Of a stretch of 64,000 nucleotides of DNA, positions 26,583 through 34,943 are shown one piece after another. Below the pieces are notes generated by a model. That model was not told the origin of the DNA, made no database searches, and saw nothing but the letters and a program-made list of their open reading frames with translations. Positions within the stretch are counted from its first letter, which is position 1; each line of letters begins with the position of its first letter. The translations under genes and the position numbers were made by a program. Source of the stretch: RPQJ01 sp963706755. GTDB taxonomy: Bacteria > Pseudomonadota > Gammaproteobacteria > Steroidobacterales > Steroidobacteraceae. The stretch is from the NCBI GenBank assembly GCA_963706755.1, contig CAVPNH010000019.1, positions 1-64,000 on the forward strand, written 5' to 3'.

Positions 26583-28492
26583 TGGCCCACGTATCAGACC
26601 TCATCGGGCAGGACATCGAGGCCTACCTCGACCAGCACGAGCACAAGAGCCTGCTCAGGTTCATCACCTGCGGCAGCGTGGACGACGGCAAGTCCACGCT
26701 GATCGGCCGGCTGCTCTATGACTCGAAGATGATCTTCGAGGACCAGCTCGCGGCGCTCGAGGCCGACTCGAAGAAGGTCGGCACGCAGGGCGGCGAGCTC
26801 GACTTCGCGCTGCTGGTCGACGGCCTCGCCGCCGAGCGCGAGCAGGGCATCACCATCGACGTGGCCTACCGTTTCTTCTCGACCGACAAGCGCAAGTTCA
26901 TCGTCGCCGACACGCCGGGCCACGAGCAGTACACGCGCAACATGGTCACGGGCGCGTCCACCGCCGACCTCGCCGTGATCCTGATCGACGCGCGCAAGGG
27001 CGTACTCACGCAGACGCGGCGCCACAGCTATCTCGTGTCGCTGCTTGGCATCCGCAAGGTCGTGCTCGCGATCAACAAGATGGACCTCGTGGGCTTTTCG
27101 CACGGCATCTTCGACGCCATCGTGTCCGAGTACCGCGAGTTCGCGAAGCAGATCGAGCTGACCGACGTGGTCGCGATCCCGGTGTCGGGCTTGAGGGGCG
27201 ACAATATCAAGGACCGGAGCGAGCACACGCCCTGGTACCACGGGCCGACGCTCATGGCATATCTCGAGACCGTCGAGATCGAAGACCGGGTGCAGCAGCA
27301 GCCGTTCCGCCTGCCGGTGCAGTGGGTGAACCGCCCCAATCTCGACTTCCGCGGCTTCGCCGGGACCATCGTGAGCGGCACGCTGTCGCCCGGCGAGAAG
27401 CTGCGCGTGCTGCCCTCGGGCCGCGAGAGCCGCGTGGCGCGCATCGTCACGCTCGACGGCGACCTCGAACGCGCGGTCGCCGGCCAGGCCGTCACCATCA
27501 CGCTCGAGGACGAAGTCGACGTGAGCCGTGGCGACGTGCTGTCAACGACATCGTCGCTGCCGGCGGTTGCCGACCAGTTCGACGTGACCATCATCTGGAT
27601 GGCCGACGAGCCGATGCTGCCGGGGCGTCCGTACTGGATGAAGATCGGCACGCGGCAGGTGGCGGCGACGATCACCGAGCCCAAGTACAAGGTGAACGTC
27701 AACACGCTCGAGCACCTCGCGGCGAAGAAGCTCGAGTTGAACGAGATCGGCGTGTGCAACCTCTCGCTCGACCAGCCGATCGCATTCGATCCCTACGCGG
27801 AGAACCGCGACACCGGTGGGTTCATCCTCATCGACCGGCTCACGAACGCGACGGTCGGTGCCGGGCTCATCCACTTCGCGCTGCGCCGCTCGCAGAACAT
27901 CCACTGGCAGGCGGTCGACGTGCACAAGGCTGCGCGCTCGGCACAGAAGGGCCAGAAGGCCTGCGTGCTGTGGCTCACGGGTCTTTCCGGCGCCGGCAAG
28001 TCGACGATCGCAAACCTGGTCGAGAAGCAGCTTCTCTCGCTCGGGCGCCACACGTATCTCCTCGACGGCGACAACGTGCGCCATGGCCTGAACCGCGACC
28101 TCGGCTTCACCGACACCGATCGCGTCGAGAACATCCGGCGCGTCGCGGAAGTCGCGAGGCTCATGGCGGATGCGGGACTCATTGTCATGGTGTCCTTCAT
28201 CTCGCCGTTCCGCGCCGAGCGCCGCATGGCGCGCGCACTCTTCGAGCCGGGGGAGTTCTTCGAGGTGCACGTGGACACGCCGCTCGCGGTGGCCGAGGCC
28301 CGCGACGTAAAGGGCCTGTACAAGAAGGCGCGCCGCGGCGACCTCAAGAACTTCACCGGCATCGACTCGCCGTACGAGCCGCCGGAGAAGCCGGAGATCT
28401 ACATCGACACGACGCACGCGCCCGCGGAGGAGTCCGCGACCGCGATCGTCGAGGAGCTGCGCAAGGCGGGGATGCTGAAGCCGGCGGGATGA
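26582..28492 (+). CDS. cysNC: Bifunctional CysN/CysC: sulfate adenylyltransferase subunit 1 / APS kinase
   Basis: This 636-residue fusion joins the CysN GTPase, which drives ATP sulfurylase, to APS kinase, which makes PAPS. The N-terminal part has GSVDDGKST (31-39), DTPGHEQYTRNM and NKMDL. The C-terminal domain begins near residue 440, with P-loop GLSGAGKST at 467-475, DGDNVRHGLNRDLGF and IDSPYEPPEKPEI. With CysD it completes sulfate activation for assimilation or sulfation. The reductase and sulfate transporter genes are not in this window. Confidence 0.97.
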   Translation: MAHVSDLIGQDIEAYLDQHEHKSLLRFITCGSVDDGKSTLIGRLLYDSKMIFEDQLAALEADSKKVGTQGGELDFALLVDGLAAEREQGITIDVAYRFFSTDKRKFIVADTPGHEQYTRNMVTGASTADLAVILIDARKGVLTQTRRHSYLVSLLGIRKVVLAINKMDLVGFSHGIFDAIVSEYREFAKQIELTDVVAIPVSGLRGDNIKDRSEHTPWYHGPTLMAYLETVEIEDRVQQQPFRLPVQWVNRPNLDFRGFAGTIVSGTLSPGEKLRVLPSGRESRVARIVTLDGDLERAVAGQAVTITLEDEVDVSRGDVLSTTSSLPAVADQFDVTIIWMADEPMLPGRPYWMKIGTRQVAATITEPKYKVNVNTLEHLAAKKLELNEIGVCNLSLDQPIAFDPYAENRDTGGFILIDRLTNATVGAGLIHFALRRSQNIHWQAVDVHKAARSAQKGQKACVLWLTGLSGAGKSTIANLVEKQLLSLGRHTYLLDGDNVRHGLNRDLGFTDTDRVENIRRVAEVARLMADAGLIVMVSFISPFRAERRMARALFEPGEFFEVHVDTPLAVAEARDVKGLYKKARRGDLKNFTGIDSPYEPPEKPEIYIDTTHAPAEESATAIVEELRKAGMLKPAG

Positions 28493-28595
28493 TGCGACCG
28501 CGCAGCTGGCGGTGGCCGCCCTGGGGCGCCCTGATTGGTATCCGCCCCGCAAGTTGCTACGCTCGCGCCGTCCTTAAGCCGCGAGAGGCGCGCCT

Positions 28596-30398
28596 TTGTC
28601 CCTGATCGCAGAGCTCAAGCGTCGGAACGTCTTTCGGGTGAGCGCCGCGTACCTGGCGCTCGGCTGGATCGTCACGCAGGTCACCACGACCGTGGCACCG
28701 ATGCTGCACCTGCCGGCGTGGGTCGGGCCGGTCGTCCTCTGGATCGGCGTGATTGGTTTTCCCTTCGTGGTGATGTTCGCGTGGATCTACGAGCTCACGC
28801 CGGAAGGCCTGAAGCGCGAGAGCGAGATCGATCCCTCGGCGTCCATCACGCACCACACGGCCCGTCGGCTCGACTTCGTGATCATCGCGCTGCTCGTCGT
28901 GGCGATCGGGCTCTTTGCCTTCCACGAATTCCGCCCGGCCCGTGACACGGGCGTGACGCTGGTGGCGAGGCCGACGGGCGGCACGGCATCCCCGGCCGCG
29001 GGCGTGGACCGCTCAGTCGCCGTGTTGCCGTTCGTGGACATGAGCGCCGGCAAGGACCAGGAATACTTCGCCGACGGCATCTCGGAGGAACTCCTCAACC
29101 TGCTCGCGAAGGTCCCGCAGCTCAGGGTGATTGCGCGCACCTCCTCGTTCTCGTTCAAGGGCAAGGAAGTCGACATCGCCGAGATCGCGAAGAAGCTCAA
29201 TGTCGCCAACGTGCTCGAAGGCAGCGTGCGCAAGTCCGGCGATACGCTGCGCATCACCGCACAGCTCATCAGGGCCTCCGACAGCTCGCATCTCTGGTCG
29301 CAGACCTACGACCGCAAACTGACCGACGTGTTCGCGGTGCAGGACGAGATCGCCGCAGCCGTGGTCGAGCAGCTCAAGGTCACGCTGCTCGGTGCCGCGC
29401 CGAAGGCGACGGTTACCGACCCGAAGGCGTACGGAGTATTCCTGCAGGCTCGCGAGTTGAGCCGGCAATACAGTGCCGCTTCGCTTGAGCAGGCGATCGC
29501 GCTCTACAGGCAGGCCCTGGCGATCGACCCATCCTATGCGCCCGCGTGGGACGCCATGGCACGCGCGTACTTCGGGCAGATGGACCTCGGCGTGCTGACG
29601 ATCGAACAGGGGCTGCCGCTCGGCAAAGAGGCCGTCCGGAAGGCGCTCGAGCACGACCAGTCCTTCGCGCCTGCGTATGGGACCCAGGCCATCTTCGACG
29701 CGATCATCGGACGGGATTACCCGGCGGCGGTGCAGCACCTGGAAAGGGGCCTGGCGCTGGATCCGGCCAACATCGATATCATCGGCATCGCCGGTGTAGT
29801 CGCCCGCCGCCTGGGCCGGCTGGACCTCGCCATCGCTCTCGGCCAGTACAAGGTTGCTCATGATCCGGTGGCCATCGAGGGCTACGATGACCTTGGTCTT
29901 GCGTACCGCTACAACGGCCAGCTCGACGAGTCCATCGCCGCCTACCGTAAGTTGCTGAGCCTGGCGCCGGATGCCGGGTGGGAGCGCACGGCGCTCGGCA
30001 GCGTGTTGCTCCAGAAGGGCGACGCGGAGGCGGCGCTCGCGGAATTCCAGAAGGAGCCCATCGAGGTGTACCGCCTGAGCGGTCTCGCGATGGCATACCA
30101 GGTCCTCGGTCGGAAAGCCGAGTCGGACGCCGCGTTTGCCGAGATGATGGAAAAATACCCGGATACGAAGCCATTCTCTACGGCGGTCGTCATGACGTAT
30201 CGGGGTGACGTCGACGGGGCCTTCGAGATGCTGGACAAGGCCGACCGTATTCACGACATCGACGTGGGTGCGACCGCGGCCTTTCCGACGTTTGCCCCGC
30301 TGCACAAGGACCCACGCTGGCTGCCGCTGTTGCGCAGGCTGGGGCTCGCGCCGGAGCAGCTCGCGGCGATCAAGTTCGACGTGAAGGTGCCGCAGTAG
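28596..30398 (+). CDS. FlgO-domain and TPR repeat membrane protein
   Basis: The 600-residue product starts with a short cytoplasmic segment FAELKRRNVFRVS-like (here SLIAELKRRNVFRVSAAYL) and three predicted membrane helices up to about residue 110. A FlgO-like domain follows (VAVLPFVDMSAGKDQEYFAD, ISEELLNLLAKVPQLRVIAR, NVLEGSVRKSGDTLRITAQL). The C-terminal half is made of tetratricopeptide repeats, for example ALYRQALAIDPSYAPAWDAM. This architecture is common in Xanthomonadales and Nevskiales-like genomes, often linked to adenylate cyclase-like regulators, but its role is unknown. The start is TTG at 28596, preceded by GAGAGG. Confidence 0.85.
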   Translation: MSLIAELKRRNVFRVSAAYLALGWIVTQVTTTVAPMLHLPAWVGPVVLWIGVIGFPFVVMFAWIYELTPEGLKRESEIDPSASITHHTARRLDFVIIALLVVAIGLFAFHEFRPARDTGVTLVARPTGGTASPAAGVDRSVAVLPFVDMSAGKDQEYFADGISEELLNLLAKVPQLRVIARTSSFSFKGKEVDIAEIAKKLNVANVLEGSVRKSGDTLRITAQLIRASDSSHLWSQTYDRKLTDVFAVQDEIAAAVVEQLKVTLLGAAPKATVTDPKAYGVFLQARELSRQYSAASLEQAIALYRQALAIDPSYAPAWDAMARAYFGQMDLGVLTIEQGLPLGKEAVRKALEHDQSFAPAYGTQAIFDAIIGRDYPAAVQHLERGLALDPANIDIIGIAGVVARRLGRLDLAIALGQYKVAHDPVAIEGYDDLGLAYRYNGQLDESIAAYRKLLSLAPDAGWERTALGSVLLQKGDAEAALAEFQKEPIEVYRLSGLAMAYQVLGRKAESDAAFAEMMEKYPDTKPFSTAVVMTYRGDVDGAFEMLDKADRIHDIDVGATAAFPTFAPLHKDPRWLPLLRRLGLAPEQLAAIKFDVKVPQ

Positions 30399-30449
30399 CG
30401 GGCTGCGCCCGCGGCAGGCAGGGGCGCTGGAGCGGAACCCGAACTCGAA

Positions 30450-31025
30450 TTAGTTCTTCGTTGCGGCACTCAACCGGCCGGACAGGGATTGGTCCGCGCC
30501 GACCTCGATGTCCACGCCCGGGCCGTCCACGGTCACGCGACCGGTCTGCTTCCCGACAGTGAAGTTCGTGGAGATGCGGGCCGGCGTGCTGTCGGGCAGC
30601 CGCGCGGCCTGCGCGGAACTGGTGGCTGCGTCCTGCTCCGCCACAGCCGCACCCGAAGCGAGTGCACCGCCCGTCTGGGCGAGTCCCGACTGCACTTTCT
30701 CGCCGAAGCTCGCGTTCTGTGTCTGCTTCGACGACGTAACGGTGAAACGGTAGTTGCCGGGTTTCAGCCCGTCGAAGCGGAACGAGCCATCGCTCGCAAT
30801 CGGCACCGTGACCGGATTGCCGCCGGCAGCCGGCGTGAGCTGGGCGAACTTCGCGCTTATGATCGCGCCGCCGGGAAGCGCGCCACCGACCAGGGTCGCC
30901 GACCCGGCGGGCGGAGTGGCCTTCTTTGCGTCGTCGCCTGCGAGCGCGGGCTGCGCCGCCGCTGCGACGACTGTTGCCACACCGGCCAGGAGCCGGACCA
31001 TGCGACCCATCTTGCGGTTGTTCAT
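30450..31025 (-). CDS. Secreted carboxypeptidase-regulatory-like beta-domain protein
   Basis: The 191-residue product has a signal peptide ending at ALAG (about residue 29 of this start). It then has a prealbumin/Cna-B-like beta segment, PIASDGSFRFDGLKPGNYRF, followed by an Ala/Ser-rich region and a second beta segment ending in KQTGRVTVDGPGVDIEV. I do not recognise a specific family. An upstream ATG at 31058 is in frame, but the ATG at 31025 directly precedes the basic signal start. It converges on the FlgO/TPR gene. Confidence 0.7.
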   Translation of the reverse strand: MNNRKMGRMVRLLAGVATVVAAAAQPALAGDDAKKATPPAGSATLVGGALPGGAIISAKFAQLTPAAGGNPVTVPIASDGSFRFDGLKPGNYRFTVTSSKQTQNASFGEKVQSGLAQTGGALASGAAVAEQDAATSSAQAARLPDSTPARISTNFTVGKQTGRVTVDGPGVDIEVGADQSLSGRLSAATKN

Positions 31026-31125
31026 GGGGTGGGACTGATACACGGCGTTCGCATGCAATGCAATGTCCCGCGCTGCCGAAGGAACAATCTCGCCAGCCGA
31101 GCCGTGGGCGGGGCGAGGGCTCCGA

Positions 31126-32142
31126 TCAGGGACTCTGCGATCCCGCGTATGCCGCGACCGCGATCATGTCGTTCAGCTCGAGGTGCGCCACGACCGCCTG
31201 CATCGGCATTGCCGCCGTTGTGGCGCGGGCGCCGGTCCTGAAGGCGAGGAGCTGGCGCAGCAGGTAGGTCGGCGACCGCCCCGCGATCGGCGGTACGAGG
31301 CCCACGCCGCGGAGATCCACGCCATGGCAGGTTCCGCAAGGCAGCGTGAGACCGCCCGCGCCCGAAACAACGAGCTGCCCTCCGCGCGCGACGCTGCCTG
31401 GCGGGACGTACGCGATCGCGCCGTTCCTCGAGTCACGCAGCTCGTGGCGTTCCGGGTCGCGGGCCACTTCGACGATGCGCTCGCCAAGGGGCTCCTCGCC
31501 CGCGCCTTCCGTCCGTACGTAGAGCCAGCCCGCGGCGTGGGTGACAGGGATGCGTGCGGCCTCGACGACCTCCACGTGACTCGCGAGGCGCAGCGAAGAG
31601 AAATACTCCGCTGCCCTGGCGATCTCCGCTTCGCTCGCGCTCTCGGCGCCCTTCCGCATCAGGTCGGACGGCAGGTAAGGCCCGTCCCAGGCGCTGTGTC
31701 TTGCGCCACTCGCCATGTCGCGGACCTGCTGGACGATGTACTCGGCAGGGAGTCCCGCCACTGGGGCGTTCTCGGGCCGGCCGCTGCCGTCCGGCAGGTG
31801 GCAGTACGCGCAGGCGTAAACGGACGGCTTGCGTCCGCGCGCGACGACTTCCGGCATCGGAGGGTGATCGTCGGGATGCCAATCCGGCGGTGCGAACAGG
31901 TCCTTCACCTGGGCGCGGGTGTACGCCGCCTGGCTGCCGGGGAGGCGCAGCAGCGATCCGTCGTCGCTCGCTAGGGCGGGCACCGAGCCCAGGGGTGGAT
32001 TTGTCGGATAGGCCCATGCCGGGACGACGAAGCCGTTTGCTTCGGGAGCGGAGCCCTCCGCAAGTACGCATGTCGGGAGGATGCAAGCCGCGGCCGCGAG
32101 CAACGGGATCGCACGCCACCGAAGTCGCGCCAGGGAAGTCAC
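31126..32142 (-). CDS. Diheme c-type cytochrome, periplasmic
   Basis: The 338-residue product has a signal peptide (about 1-30, ending LPTCVLAEG). Two heme-attachment motifs are seen, CAYCH near residue 110 followed by LPDGSGRPENAPVAGL, and CGTCH near 268 followed by GVDLRGVGLVPPIAGRSP. These are two class I cytochrome c domains joined by a beta-rich linker. The start is GTG at 32142, overlapping the stop of the MaoC gene as GTGA, so the two are coupled. The electron-transfer partner is unknown. Confidence 0.85.
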   Translation of the reverse strand: MTSLARLRWRAIPLLAAAACILPTCVLAEGSAPEANGFVVPAWAYPTNPPLGSVPALASDDGSLLRLPGSQAAYTRAQVKDLFAPPDWHPDDHPPMPEVVARGRKPSVYACAYCHLPDGSGRPENAPVAGLPAEYIVQQVRDMASGARHSAWDGPYLPSDLMRKGAESASEAEIARAAEYFSSLRLASHVEVVEAARIPVTHAAGWLYVRTEGAGEEPLGERIVEVARDPERHELRDSRNGAIAYVPPGSVARGGQLVVSGAGGLTLPCGTCHGVDLRGVGLVPPIAGRSPTYLLRQLLAFRTGARATTAAMPMQAVVAHLELNDMIAVAAYAGSQSP

Positions 32143-32597
32143 GCGATGGGCGACGGCGCCGAAGCCGCTGCCCGCGTCTTGACCATCATCAGTGATCGAA
32201 GCTTGAGCACCACCGTGCCGTGCTGGTTGGCGAGCACCCCATCGAATGTCATGAGTCCTCGGTCCGACTTGGATTCCGAAACCCGCTTTTCGACGCAGGT
32301 CATGGTGAGCGTGAGCTGGTCGCCCGGGCGTGCCGGGTTGGGCAACTCGATCTCGTGCTTGAGCGATGCAATCCCGGCGACGGGATCCATCCGGCTGAGC
32401 AGCAGCGCGGCGACGGCGTAGCTGTGCACGCTCGACGCAGTGAGGCCCTTCATGGGCGAGCGCGCGGCGGCCGCCTCGTCCACGTGCCAGGGCTGCGGAT
32501 CCCACTGCCGCGCGAAAGCGATGATGTCCTCGGCGCGAAGCTCGTGAACGCCTGCCGTCCGGGACGATCCGATGTCGAAGTCTTCGAAGTAGCGCAT
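32139..32597 (-). CDS. MaoC-family (R)-specific acyl-CoA hydratase/dehydratase
   Basis: The 152-residue protein has the hotdog-fold MaoC pattern: FEDFDIGSSR, the catalytic-type segment IIAFARQWDPQPWHVDE with Asp and His, and ARPGDQLTLTM. Such enzymes hydrate trans-2-enoyl-CoA. It shares a 200-bp divergent region with prpB and is coupled to the downstream diheme cytochrome gene. Confidence 0.88.
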   Translation of the reverse strand: MRYFEDFDIGSSRTAGVHELRAEDIIAFARQWDPQPWHVDEAAAARSPMKGLTASSVHSYAVAALLLSRMDPVAGIASLKHEIELPNPARPGDQLTLTMTCVEKRVSESKSDRGLMTFDGVLANQHGTVVLKLRSLMMVKTRAAASAPSPIA

Positions 32598-32797
32598 GGT
32601 TCCCCCGGGGCGGCATGCTACCTGTCGGGCCGAATCCGATCACCCGCGGCGCGGGATCGAATACCCTGCGGTCCTGGGCCGCCCGCCCGTGGGCCGTGCG
32701 GGCGCGCCGGGCTGACGCACCCGCGGCGAGGGCGCCGGATGCGGCCGTCTGCGGTATTATTCCCAGCCTATCTTGCGCTGCGAAAAAGGGTCCAACC

Positions 32798-33691
32798 ATG
32801 ACCGTACCCGCCTCCGCCGGTGCCCGCCTCCGGGCCGCGCTGGCCAACGAGCGTCCACTCCAGGTCGTTGGCACGGTCAATGCCTTCAGCGCGCTCCTGG
32901 CGGAGCGGGCGGGGTTCCGGGCGCTGTATCTCTCGGGCGCCGGTGTGGCGAACGCGTCCTTCGGGCTGCCGGACCTCGGCATCACCAGCCTGAACGACGT
33001 CTGCGAGGACGTGCGGCGCATCTCCTCGGCGAGCGACCTGCCGCTGCTCGTCGATGCGGACACCGGCTGGGGTGCTGCATTCAACATCTCGCGCACGATT
33101 TCCGACCTGATCCGTTCCGGCGCGGCGGGCTGCCACCTCGAGGACCAGGTGCAGGCGAAGCGTTGCGGCCACCGCCCGGGCAAGGCGCTCGTCGGCCGCG
33201 AAGAGATGGTGGATCGAATCAAGGCCGCGGTGGACGGTCGGACCGACGGACAGTTCGTCATCATGGCGCGCACCGACGCGCACGCGGTCGAGGGCCAGCA
33301 GGCCGCGATTGACCGGGGCAGCCGGTACGTCGAGTCAGGGGCTGACATGATCTTCGCCGAGGCGCTCACCACGCTCGACGAGTACCGCCAGTTCACGGCA
33401 ACCGTGAAGGTGCCGGTGCTCGCCAACATCACCGAGTTCGGCAAGACGCCGCTCTTCACCGTCGCGGAGCTTGCGACCGCGGGCGTGCAGCTCGTCCTGT
33501 ATCCGCTGTCCGCGTTCCGCGCCATGTCGAAGGCCGCCGAGGCCGTGTACGGCGCAATCCGTCGCGAAGGAACGCAGAAGAGCGTCATGGACGGAATGCA
33601 GACGCGCGCAGAACTCTACGACGTGCTCGGCTACCACGACTACGAGCGCAAGCTCGACGAACTCTTCAGCCGCGAAGGCGCGGAGAAGTAA
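32798..33691 (+). CDS. prpB: 2-methylisocitrate lyase family protein (PrpB)
   Basis: PrpB cleaves 2-methylisocitrate to pyruvate and succinate, the last step of the methylcitrate cycle. The 297-residue product has the isocitrate-lyase/PEP-mutase barrel with DADTGWG, the flexible loop KRCGHRPGK containing Cys123, and ARTDAHAVEG. Upstream AAAAAGGG serves as a ribosome site. It opens an operon with prpC and acnD, which supports this role over other PEP-mutase relatives. Confidence 0.93.
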   Translation: MTVPASAGARLRAALANERPLQVVGTVNAFSALLAERAGFRALYLSGAGVANASFGLPDLGITSLNDVCEDVRRISSASDLPLLVDADTGWGAAFNISRTISDLIRSGAAGCHLEDQVQAKRCGHRPGKALVGREEMVDRIKAAVDGRTDGQFVIMARTDAHAVEGQQAAIDRGSRYVESGADMIFAEALTTLDEYRQFTATVKVPVLANITEFGKTPLFTVAELATAGVQLVLYPLSAFRAMSKAAEAVYGAIRREGTQKSVMDGMQTRAELYDVLGYHDYERKLDELFSREGAEK

Positions 33692-33777
33692 CCGCCCGCC
33701 ATGCGGGCCTGCGCACTTCATGACCCGGGCCCCGACGGCGAGTAATTACCGGTTCCAACAGTGACGAGCAGCAAGAC

Positions 33778-34938
33778 ATGAGCACTGACAGCACATCCGC
33801 CGCAGGCTTCAAGCCCAAGAAATCCGTCGCCCTCTCCGGCGTGACCGCCGGCAACACGGCGCTCTGCACCGTCGGCCGCAGCGGCAACGACCTGCACTAC
33901 CGCGGCTACGACATCCTCGACCTCGCGGACGGCTGCGAGTTCGAGGAGGTTTCCTACCTGCTGGTGCACGGCAGGCTGCCGAACCAGGCAGAGCTCGACG
34001 GCTACAAGACGAAGCTGCGGCGGCTGCGCGGCCTGCCGGGCGCGGTGCGCGCGGCGCTCGAGGCGCTGCCCGCGGCCAGCCATCCGATGGACGTGCTGCG
34101 CACGGGCGCCTCGGTGCTCGGCTGCGCGCTCCCGGAGAAGGACGATCACAACATGGCCGGCGCGCGCGACATCGCGGACCGTCTCATCGCGAGCTTCGGC
34201 TCGATGCTCTGCTACTGGTACCACTTCAGCCACTCGGGCCAGCGCATCAACGTCGAGACCGACGACGATTCAGTGGGCGGTCACTTCCTGCACCTACTGC
34301 ATCGCCGCCCGCCGCCGGCCTCGTGGGTCAAGGCAATGCACGTGTCGCTCAACCTGTACGCCGAGCACGAGTTCAATGCGTCCACCTTCACGGCGCGCGT
34401 GATCGCGGGCACGGCCTCCGACATGTATTCCTGCATCACCGGCGCGATCGGCGCGCTGCGCGGCCCGAAGCACGGCGGCGCGAACGAGGTCGCCTTCGAG
34501 GTGCAGAAGCGCTACGAGAACCCCGACGAGGCCGAGGCGGACATCCGCAGGCGCGTCGAGGCCAAGGAAGTGATCATCGGCTTCGGTCACCCGGTCTACA
34601 CGATCGGCGACCCGCGCAACAAGGTGATCAAGGAAGTCGCGCGCGGCCTCTCTGCGGAGGCCGGCGACATGAAGATGTTCGACATCGCCGAGCGGCTCGA
34701 GAGCGTGATGTGGGACATCAAGAAGATGTTCCCGAACCTCGACTGGTTCAGTGCTGTCTCGTACCACATGATGGGCGTGCCGACCGCCATGTTCACGCCG
34801 CTGTTCGTCATCTCGCGCACCACCGGCTGGGCCGCGCACGTCATCGAGCAGCGCATCGACGGCAAGATCATCCGTCCAAGCGCGAACTACACGGGTCCCG
34901 AGGACCAGGAGTTCGTGCCGATCGCCAGGCGCCGCTGA
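33778..34938 (+). CDS. prpC: 2-methylcitrate synthase
   Basis: PrpC condenses propionyl-CoA with oxaloacetate. The 386-residue product is a citrate-synthase fold with the catalytic histidines in GPKHGGANEVAFE and GFGHPVYT and the catalytic Asp in FPNLDWFSA. The short length and lack of the N-terminal domain of hexameric citrate synthases fit a methylcitrate synthase, and the neighbours confirm it. Confidence 0.94.
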   Translation: MSTDSTSAAGFKPKKSVALSGVTAGNTALCTVGRSGNDLHYRGYDILDLADGCEFEEVSYLLVHGRLPNQAELDGYKTKLRRLRGLPGAVRAALEALPAASHPMDVLRTGASVLGCALPEKDDHNMAGARDIADRLIASFGSMLCYWYHFSHSGQRINVETDDDSVGGHFLHLLHRRPPPASWVKAMHVSLNLYAEHEFNASTFTARVIAGTASDMYSCITGAIGALRGPKHGGANEVAFEVQKRYENPDEAEADIRRRVEAKEVIIGFGHPVYTIGDPRNKVIKEVARGLSAEAGDMKMFDIAERLESVMWDIKKMFPNLDWFSAVSYHMMGVPTAMFTPLFVISRTTGWAAHVIEQRIDGKIIRPSANYTGPEDQEFVPIARRR

Positions 34939-34943
34939 GGGCC

